From Eonycteris spelaea (Eukaryota; Chordata; Mammalia; Chiroptera; Pteropodidae): a stretch of DNA of 64,000 bases. The stretch spans positions 124,001 to 188,000 of the forward strand of contig PUFA01000183.1 in the NCBI GenBank assembly GCA_003508835.1. The letters run 5' to 3'. Below, piece after piece: positions 36,926 through 44,515 of this stretch. A program made the position numbers and the translations under genes. The first letter of the stretch is position 1, and each line of letters starts with the position of its first letter. The notes beneath the pieces are model-generated. The model saw only the letters and a program-made list of their open reading frames with translations, was not told where the DNA came from and did no database searches.

Positions 36926-38275
36926 CAGGGGCTGATGCCGGGTGACATGGGGAAAGACAACGGCAGTGGTGGTTAGGAATTGGATTAGTCTGTCTGCTGG
37001 GTAATGATTATCAAATTGTCCCTGAAAAGAAGTGCAGGTCAGAGTCCATTCTTGGTCAAACTGTTCTAGCCACTGCCTTTGTGTCTTATCATATGGCGTA
37101 ACAATGGTGTCGGGGTCTCTGCCAAACAGTCTTAATGCAGAAACTCGCCCCATGCGAATCACATTACAGACCAATGATGGGTACGAGGGCAAAACTTTGG
37201 ACGGCGTTGCTGGGAGATGCACCCAAAACAGGGGGCTATTTTGCCAGAGTAATCCAGTGGGTGTAAAAGCAGTTGGTAATATCAAAAGCCAGAATGGTGC
37301 CGAGGGGTCAAAATACCCAGAGAATTGTTGTTCTATAGCCTCTTCTACCCGAAGAGAGCTGCCTGAGCCTCTTTTGTTAAATGGCGTGCCGAAGCTGGAT
37401 TGGGATCTCCCTGCAGGATATCAAACAGGGGCTTAAGATCTCCGGTGGTAAGTTTTAAGTAAGGACGGAGCCAATTAATGTCTCCAAGCAGCTTCTGGAA
37501 ATCATTGAGCGTGGAGAGTGATGAGGTCCTAAATTGGGTCTTGTGGGAAACTACTCGGTTGGCATACAACTCGAAACCCAGAAAAAGGAGAGGGGGTTGG
37601 ACTTGTACCTTTTCAGGGGAGATTACAAACCCCTTTTTCCCAGGGCTATTATTAATTCTTGGGCGACCTGGTGGGTTTGTTCAGAGGTGGGTCCTGCTAT
37701 AAGGATATCATCCATATAATGTATGATATAGAGAGAGGGATGGCGGAGCCGAAACGGATCAATTGTCTGCGCTACAAATTTTTGACACAGGGTGGGACTA
37801 TTGGCCATCCCTTGAGGCAAAACCCGCCATTGAAAGCGCGGTGTAGGGCCAACCTGGTTAGTAATAGGAATGCTGAAAGCAAAGCGCTGACAATCATCAG
37901 GGTGCAGGGGTATGGAGAAAAAGCAGTCTTTTAGATCAACAACAATTTTGAAAAAACTTATCAGGGATAGCAACGGGGGAGGGCAAACCGGGCTGTAAAG
38001 GGCCCATAATCTGCATAGTTTTATTAACCTCTCTTAGATCTTGTAGGAGCCTCCAGGTGCCGTTTTTCTTTTGAATGACAAAAATAGGAGTATTCCAAGG
38101 GGAGTTAGAAGGCTCTAAGTGGCCGGCCTTTACTTGTTCCTGCACTAAACGAAGGGCGGCCGAAATTTTATGATCTGGGGGGGCCACTGATCTACCCAGA
38201 CGGGATCGTCTGATTTCCATTGAATTTTGTCTGCCTGGTGTGCAGGAGAGTCAGTGGCCCTCATGAAAAATGCTC
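36926..38275 (-). pseudogene. pol: pol, reverse transcriptase (fingers, palm, thumb, connection)
   Basis: The RNA/DNA-dependent polymerase of the provirus. Its N-terminus begins just after the pro stop and contains [16 protein letters not shown] (about 38226-38179). A change at a C7 run (38177-38183) leads to [13 protein letters not shown] and [18 protein letters not shown] change at a T6 run (37951-37956) leads to the palm: [16 protein letters not shown] (first catalytic Asp near 37937), RVLPQGMANSP, and YMDD at 37718-37707 (the other two Asp). Another change near 37635 precedes the thumb (DFQKLLGDINWLRPYL), and one near 37345 precedes the connection domain. At least four frame changes occur and almost no in-frame stop apart from them. 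All three catalytic aspartates are intact. Confidence 0.93.
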
Positions 38276-38774
38276 TTCATATCCAAGCCCATGACGGTCT
38301 GTTTTGGGGACGGGTTGTATTGGAGTACCAATCCCTTGTCCTAATTTTCCGAGACCTTTGCCTGGTAAAAACCCTGATTGTAACATTTGTTTTGTAACGA
38401 TTTCATTTGGGCTGCACAGGATGGCTCCCATCTGAGCCAAAATATCTCTCCCCCATAGGTTAACGGGCAGCCCAGGTACTACGAAGGGTTGAATTTGACC
38501 CGAGTTCCCTTCTTTATCTGTCCAAGTGAGTATCTTACTACTCTGTAGGGTGTTGTAAGACTGGCCAATGCCCTGAAGGTGGGTAGACGAGGGCTGCAGC
38601 GGCCAAGAAGGAGGCCAATGGTTTTGGGACAGCAGTGGAATCAGCACCAGAGTCAAGCAGACCTTCAAAAGCTTTTCCATCAATGGTCAGCGAGAGAAGG
38701 GGTCGGTCTCGGGTAAGGGGCTGCACCCAATACACATCTGAAGACCCTGGGCTAGAGGCACCACGATGACCCCC
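38262..38774 (-). pseudogene. pro: pro, retropepsin and G-patch
   Basis: An aspartic protease that processes Gag and Pol. The active site reads DSGADS (38654-38637) after the usual LTIDGKAFEGLL strand. Serine replaces the more common threonine of DTGAD, a change seen in some active retropepsins. A frame change near the A4/C3 run at 38621-38628 separates this from the C-terminal half, which has the conserved GRDIL helix (38452-38438). A glycine-rich G-patch follows (GFLPGKGLG, 38374-38348), a C-terminal domain typical of betaretroviral proteases and thought to bind nucleic acid. The stop is at 38263-38261. pol continues in the -1 frame at a T5 run. Confidence 0.9.
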
Positions 38775-39110
38775 CCCCATGAGGGAGCCCTTTGGTAAAG
38801 GGAACGGGAAGAGCCTGGGCAATTCTCTGTCCCGCAGCAACCTGTAAAGGTCCCTTGGTAGCTGTTGCCAATATTTTAATTTCACCCTCATAGTCAGCAT
38901 CTACTATAGAGGGAAGGATTGTAATACCCGATAAGGTGGCAGAGGCCCGTCCCAGAACTAAGAAGTATGTACCCGGAGGCGGGGGGCCATAGGATCCGGT
39001 GTTAATGATCACAGGCCCGTCTTCTGGGTTAATATTGTATTGGAGGAGGCACAGAGGTCCAACCCTGCGCTGCCAGGGGTGGCCCGTTGGAGGCGGTGAG
39101 TTGCCTGACC
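38775..39110 (-). pseudogene. pro: pro, dUTPase domain
   Basis: dUTPase hydrolyses dUTP and limits uracil in viral DNA. It sits at the N-terminus of Pro in betaretroviruses. Motif 1 (GSAGLDL) is at 39074-39054, in a different frame from the rest. Then come TGSYGPPPPGTY, GRASA, the GITILPSIVDADYEGEI block (38928-38878) and GQRIAQALPVP (38832-38800). A glycine-rich motif-5-like stretch (GGGHRGASSPGSS) is found beyond a C9 run (38770-38778), which is another frame break. In this copy the motif 2-4 frame runs on from the Gag nucleocapsid frame without a stop, so the Gag-Pro boundary is blurred. Confidence 0.88.
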
Positions 39111-41064
39111 GTGAGGGCCCCGAGGCTGGCAGAAACTGAACAGGAGTCGGGCCCCGGGGCTGGGCCCTCAATCCGTTTCCCGAGAGAGGCGAGAGCGGAA
39201 CCCCATTAACATCTGTTTTGGAGCGACACTCGCTAGCCCAGTGTTTACCCCTCTTACAGCGCGGGCAGTTGCCAGGAGGGCGGGGAGTAACAGGGGTGAC
39301 AGAGGGGGCCTGAGAGTTACGAGGGAGCGAGCATTGCCTGGCAACATGGCCGGGTTGTCCACAACGAAAGCACAATCGGGCAGGGGAATTATTACTATGG
39401 GACTGTTGCACTACTGCTCCAATGGCCAGCTTAATTTGATGAGCAGTCATATCAACCTCATTACACAGCCTAATCATACCATGTAGGTCAAATCTCGAAT
39501 GCGTCCCTTCATGGCCGCACGACAAGCTGAATTAGCATTTTCATAAGCAAGTTGTTTAACAAGTTTCCCTTCTCCATCCTCTGGGCCTAATATTCGTTCT
39601 GCGGTTTCTTGCAGTCGTGCAACAAACTGTGAGAAGGGTTCGGGATCCTTGAATAATTTTACTCAAAGGTGTAGTAATAGAATTTTTTGGAGGGATAGCC
39701 CGCCAAGCCCCAAGGGCGGCGGTGGCAGTCTGATTTAGAATTCCCGGAGATAGACTTCGTTGTTTAAGCTCAGAGGCATAATTTCCTCTCCCACAGATCT
39801 TATCGGCTGTCCAAGCAGCCATAGAGGAGCGAGAATTTTTTGATTGCGAGCTGCTTGGGTCTCACCCCTATCAAAAAATTCAGCCTTCCATGTTAAAAAT
39901 TCACCCCTACTAAGTACGGATTGGGCTATCCATCCATTCTCCGGGTAACAGGTAACCTTCTCCTGGTAAGCTCTCAAGTATAGATAAAGTGAAGGGGGCA
40001 GTGAGGCCATAGTTTTTAATAGCATTGTGTAAGTCTTTTATGGCTTTAAATTTGATCTTTTTATATGCAGGTCGGAGGTCTTGGCAATCCCCCTCGCTCT
40101 CCGAATCTTGGGCGGGTCTCCCTCCCCTTCATCGGAATCTGCTGGATTGTCATAAGGGGGTCATCACTGGGTCTCGGTACCTCAATGGTATCGTGATGGT
40201 CGTTAGACACATCTTGGGTAGTATCGGGGTCTTGTGAGGGCCTGCTGCTAGACCGGGTCATGACAGGAAGGACAAGTGGTTTTGCCCGGGGCCCTTTCTG
40301 AGCTCTAAGCCGCGGGCCAGAGGCAAGTGAATCTTGTAGGGCGGAGACTTCTAATTGCAAATCAGCTAATTCATTTTGTAAGGCGAGAACTCCCCTAAGA
40401 CTCTGAATTTTGTTTTGTAGTTGTTTCTTGGCTTCTATGAGAGGATCTAAAATGGCGGGGGGTATGCTCGGAGGGGGAATCATGGCGGGATTATATGGAG
40501 GAGGGCAAGAAGCTTTAGGCGGAGGCCAGTCAGGGTTATGATATCGAGCGGCCTCTTCTTCTAAGGTTGCTGCATTGCCCGGATCAAGGGGCTCTGAGGA
40601 GGCCTGAGGAAGGACTGGATATGCCTGAGAAATGGGGTTTTTTGGAGGAGGGGTCTCTATATCAACAACAACGGAGGGACAGGGAGAGGCTTTGGCCCCC
40701 TCCTTCCGAGAAGGGGGGCGAGACAAATTTCGGAGTGTCTCGGTAGCTACAGATAACAATTGCCTCTGATTTCCATCTGTCTCTGCTCCCTCAATAATGT
40801 CTCGGATCAGTCCCCAGTAGCTAAAACAGCTAACAGGAACGGCATCTGGCCCTTCAGTCTCTAATAGTTTATTTAGGTCTCTGCCCACCTTTTGCCAACT
40901 AAGGGGGTGGATATCTGGGCCACTAAGAATAAACCAAGGACATTTCTGATCAACAAAACAGAAAAAATTAATCAAATCTTTCTTTTAACCCTAACTCCTC
41001 TCTCTCTTAACGACCCTTTTATTTCTTTGACAAAAGACTCTTCTCTAGACAGTGAATGACCCAT
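39100..41064 (-). pseudogene. gag: gag (matrix, PPPY region, capsid, nucleocapsid)
   Basis: The structural polyprotein. The ATG at 41064 starts MGHSLSREES, with a Gly2 for myristoylation. The frame changes after about 30 codons (near 40975-40985) into a long frame to 40061. That frame holds matrix (KCPWF, SYWGLIRDII), a proline-rich region with the PPPY late motif (40504-40493, recruits NEDD4-type ligases for budding) and a leucine-heptad coiled coil (about 40456-40315). Capsid is split over several frames (IKDLHNAIKNYGLTAPFT; FLTWKAEFFD; major homology region with EPFSQFVARLQE at 39641-39606). Nucleocapsid has two CCHC knuckles, CFRCGQPGHVARQC (39372-39331) and CPRCKRGKHWASEC (39267-39226). 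At least four frame changes occur; the stop is not identifiable. Confidence 0.92.
39175..39181 (-). promoter_or_regulatory. gag-pro -1 ribosomal frameshift site GGGAAAC
   Basis: In viral sense G GGA AAC is phased exactly to the nucleocapsid frame (TCG GGA AAC). It is followed within a few bases by a GC-rich stretch, GAGGGCCCAGCCCCGGGGCCC, able to form a stem or pseudoknot. GGGAAAC is the gag-pro heptamer of type-D betaretroviruses. Confidence 0.8.
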
Positions 41065-41086
41065 GTTTAATAATGGGACGGCAATG

Positions 41087-41094
41087 ACTTACCC
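41087..41094 (-). promoter_or_regulatory. major splice donor in the leader
   Basis: In viral sense GCGGGTAAGTC gives a near-consensus 5' splice site (G|GTAAGT), about 25 bases before the gag ATG and 92 bases after the primer-binding site. Confidence 0.75.
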
Positions 41095-41185
41095 GCCGTT
41101 TCAGACGCCTGTGGGCAGCAGTCGCCGGAAGGCCCTCTTCTCGTGTCGACACTGTGCCGCCGTCCGATGAAGATCCGTGCCTCGA

Positions 41186-41203
41186 GCCCCACGTTGGGCG
41201 CCA
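41186..41203 (-). other. primer-binding site, tRNA-Lys1,2 type
   Basis: In viral sense TGGCGCCCAACGTGGGGC, two bases after the 5' LTR. It is the perfect complement expected for the 3' end of tRNA-Lys1,2, the primer of type-D betaretroviruses. Confidence 0.95.
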
Positions 41204-41205
41204 CT

Positions 41206-41573
41206 TGCCCCGGCCAGCGGGGCGCAGTTATTTAATGGAACCCGAGGAGGACTTCACCTGAAAAGGAAACATGGGCGAGAGAAAGGAGTGGAGGCAAGAC
41301 AGTGTTCTGATCAAGCCTCGTTTATTAAGGCTTGCTGGGGCTTATATAGGGCGTGATCAGGTGATGTTGCGTTGGGGGCTGATTGGCCAGGGGCAGTCAG
41401 GCGATATTGCGTAACTAAAAGGGGCCGGACAGAAAGTCCCGCCGAAAGTCCTTTGGCGGGAAGCAAAACCGAGATATCCGGGAGGCTTACGCGGGCCTTA
41501 GAGAGAAGCCTTTAAGTATTTGCTGAGCGACCATTTTGGTCAGGCAGCCATTTTAGCCGAGCAGCCCCCAACA
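41206..41573 (-). repeat. 5' LTR
   Basis: 368 bp with TG...CA ends. In viral sense U3 holds two AAAATGG (YY1-like) motifs close to the 5' end, a TTCCCGCCAAAGG stretch (E2F-like on the other strand), GGGACTTTCT (kB-like), TTACGCAAT (C/EBP-like), GGCCAATCAG (CCAAT box), then TATATAAG and AATAAA. R appears very short, as in betaretroviruses. Site assignments are by eye from known consensus motifs. Confidence 0.97.
41341..41350 (-). promoter_or_regulatory. TATA box of the 5' LTR promoter
   Basis: In viral sense CCTATATAAG, about 225 bases into the LTR and downstream of the CCAAT box. The AATAAA at 41326-41321 follows about 20 bases later, so transcription would start at or just after it. Confidence 0.8.
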
Positions 41574-41579
41574 TACAGT
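41574..41579. repeat. target-site duplication of provirus, right copy (TACAGT)
   Basis: Exact copy of 33389-33394. It directly abuts the TG end of the 5' LTR. Confidence 0.95.
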
Positions 41580-44515
41580 GATTAGTTAGAAACTTTAATA
41601 TTACACTTGCAAAATGCATACAACAGAGCCAGATAGAAGATGATAAGGAAATAAGGATTTGCACAACACTATAGATCAAGTAAACTGAATAAAACTGTAC
41701 AGAACATTCTACCCCAATGAGAGAGAATACACTTTTTTTTTTCAATTGCACATGGATTATTATCCATGATAGATAATATTTTAGGTCACAAAATAAGTCT
41801 TGATAACATTTAAAAGATCGAAATCAACAGAATATTTATTTTGATTATGGTAGAATGAAACTAAAAAATCAAGAGCAGAAGGAAAACTAGAAAATTCACA
41901 AATGTAGAAATCAAACAGCACACTTTTAAACAACCGGTGAGCCAAAGAAGAAATTACAAATTAAATAAAATATCTTGAGAGATACAAATGCAAATGAAAA
42001 AAATAGAATCATTCCAAAACATGAGATTATCAAAAGCAATGCTGAGAGAGAAATATATAGCTGTAAATACAAAAAACAATAAACAAAAACAAGAAGAAAA
42101 CTTCAAATCAATAACCTAACTTTACACCGTAAGGAACTAAATAAAAAAGAATAAACTAATCGCAAACTTGTTTAAGAAAGGAAGTCATAAAGGTTAAAGC
42201 AGAGATAAATAAAGTAGAGAATAGAAAAAGAAAAGAGAATATCAATGAAACCAAGAGCTGGTTGGTTCTTAAAAAAAAAAAAAAAAAAAAAAAAAGGACA
42301 ATCGTTTAGCTAGATTGACTAAGAAAAAAGACAAAATACTCAACTAACCAAAATCAGAAATGAAAGGGGTCATTACTACCTATTCGACAAAAGGAAAAGG
42401 AGTATAATGACGTGTTATGAACATCTGTATGCCTACAAATTTGAAGACTTTGATGAAATGGACAAATTCCTAGAAATACACAACCTATCAAGACTGGATC
42501 ATGAAGAAACAAAAAATTTTAAATATACCTAAACTAGTAAGGTGGTTGAATCAGTAATCAAAAACCTCCTCCCCAAATGAAAACCCTAGTAATGGCCTCA
42601 CTAATGAATTCTGATGAATATTTAAAGAATTAACACCAATCCTTCTCAAACTCTTCCAAATAATTGAAGAAGAGGTAACACTTCCTAATTCATTTTTTAA
42701 AGCCGGTATTACCTTGACACCAAAACAAAAATAAAGATGCTACAAGAAAGTAAAACTACAGGCCAAAATTCCTGATGATTATCAATACAAAATCCTCAAC
42801 AAACTGAATTTAACAGCATGTTAAAAAGATTCTACATCATGACCAATTGGGATTTATTTCTGGATATAAGGATGATTCAACATTGAAAATCAATCAAAGA
42901 AACACACCACAATAATATAATGAATGATAAAAACTGTATGATCATCTCGATTGAGTAAAAAAAAAGCATTGATAAAATTAAACACCCTTTCATGATAAAA
43001 ACACTAATGACCTAAAGAATAGAAGAAAACTGCCTCAACATAATAAATGCCTTATGTGAAAAACCCACAGTTAATATCATACTAATTTGTAAAATATTTA
43101 AATATTTTACCCTAAGATCAGGAATAAGGAAAGGATACCTGCTTTTCCACTTCTATTCAATATAGTATTGGAAGTTGTAGCCAGAGTAATTCAGCAAGAA
43201 AAGGAAATAAAATGAATTTAAATTGGAAGGAAGAAATAAAATTATTTCTGTGCACAGATGAGATACTCTTATAGGCAGAGAACCCTAAAAAGTCTACAAA
43301 TATCTGTTAGAATGTTTATTAGTTCATCAAATTTTCAGGATATAAAAGCAACATGAAAATTATTGCATTTCTATATACTAATGATGAAAAATCCAAATAA
43401 GAAACTTAAAAACTATTCCACTTATAATAGCATCAAAAAAGAACAAAATACTTGGGAATGAGCTTAGTTAAGGAAGTGAAAGACTTGTAAGCTAAAAACC
43501 ACAAAACACTGCTGAAAGAAATTAAAGAGGAGACACTAATAAATGAAAAAACTAATTCATGGATTGGAAGACTTAATATTATTAGTTAAGATATCATTAC
43601 TACCCAAGGCAATCTACAGACTCAATCCCTATCAAAATCATGATGTTTTTAGCAAAAATAGACAACTCTATCCTAAAATTCATATGGAATATCAAGGCAC
43701 TCCTACTAGTTCAAAAACAATCTTGAAAAAGAACAAAGTTGGAGGTCTCACAGTTCCTGATTTCAAAATTTACTATAATACTATAGCAATCAAAACAATG
43801 TGCCATAATCAAAACATTTCAAATGTGCCATAATGACAGACATATAGACCAATAGAATAGAATAGAGAGCCCAGAAGTGTATATACCTCACATTATGAAC
43901 AAGCGACTTTGACTAGGGTGCCAAAACCATTCAATAGGGAAAAGACAATCTTTTCAACAAATGGTGTTGGAAAAACTGGACACCTACTTGCAAAAGAAAG
44001 AATGAAGTTAGATCCTTAAAAATAAACTCAAAATGGATTAGAAGCTAAACATGAGATCTAAGACTATAAAACTTTTAGAAGAAAACTTCATGCTTTTGGA
44101 TTTAGTGATGATTTCTTTGAATATCACAGCAAAAAAACAGACAATAAAAGAAACATGCTGCAGACACATGCTGCAATGTAAATGAACTTGTAAAGACTTA
44201 TGCTAAGTAAAATAAGTAGGACACAAAAGAACAATTATTACATTATGCCTTTTATATGTTGTCTTGGAGTATTCAAAATCAAAGACAAAGTAAAATGGTA
44301 GTTACCTTGGGCTGAGGGGAAGGTGGGTGGGGAGTCAGTGTTTATTGTGATAGAGAGTTTCAGTGGTGAAGAAGAAAAAGTTTTGGAGATAGGTGGTAAT
44401 TGATGGCTGTACAACAACATGATGTTCAATGTAATGCCACAGAATGGTACACTTAAACATAACTAAAATAATACATGTTGTGCTATGTAATATTTTTACC
44501 ACACACACAAAAAAT
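41580..44515 (+). mobile_element. old LINE-1, 3' half (ORF2 RT and C-terminus, 3' UTR)
   Basis: Continuation of the L1 interrupted at 33394. It resumes in the endonuclease domain and passes the RT region (42.6-43.3 kb, with 'cttttccacttctattcaatatagtattggaagt' at 43141). The C-terminal part ('caatccctatcaaaatcatgatg' at 43624) includes the open stretch 43543-43833. It then jumps near 44150 to the 3' UTR and ends about 44515 after 'accacacacacaaaaaataat'. It is heavily decayed, and part of the ORF2 C-terminus seems deleted near 44150. Confidence 0.8.
42271..42295 (+). repeat. poly(A) run of 25 within L1
   Basis: Uninterrupted A25 inside ORF2-derived sequence, probably an in-place slippage expansion. 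Confidence 0.9.

Larger units (their letters stand above)
33395..41573 (-). mobile_element. endogenous retrovirus, class II (beta/type-D-like) backbone with type-C-like env
   Basis: An 8179-bp provirus on the minus strand with both LTRs, a tRNA-Lys1,2 primer-binding site, gag, pro (with dUTPase and G-patch), pol, env, a CTE-like export element and a polypurine tract, flanked by TACAGT on both sides. The backbone traits (Lys1,2 PBS, PPPY, dUTPase in pro, G-patch, 6-bp duplication, CTE motifs) are those of type-D betaretroviruses. The envelope carries PHQxFNxTW, WGCETTG, CxxC and CX6CC, the set seen in gammaretroviruses. Frame changes break all genes, so as read here it cannot make complete proteins. 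It is GC- and CpG-richer than its host DNA, which fits recent arrival. It lies antisense within an old L1. Confidence 0.97.

Noticed and set aside
37032..37934. Plus-strand open frames across the pol region
   Set aside because: They are antisense shadows of reverse transcriptase on the minus strand.
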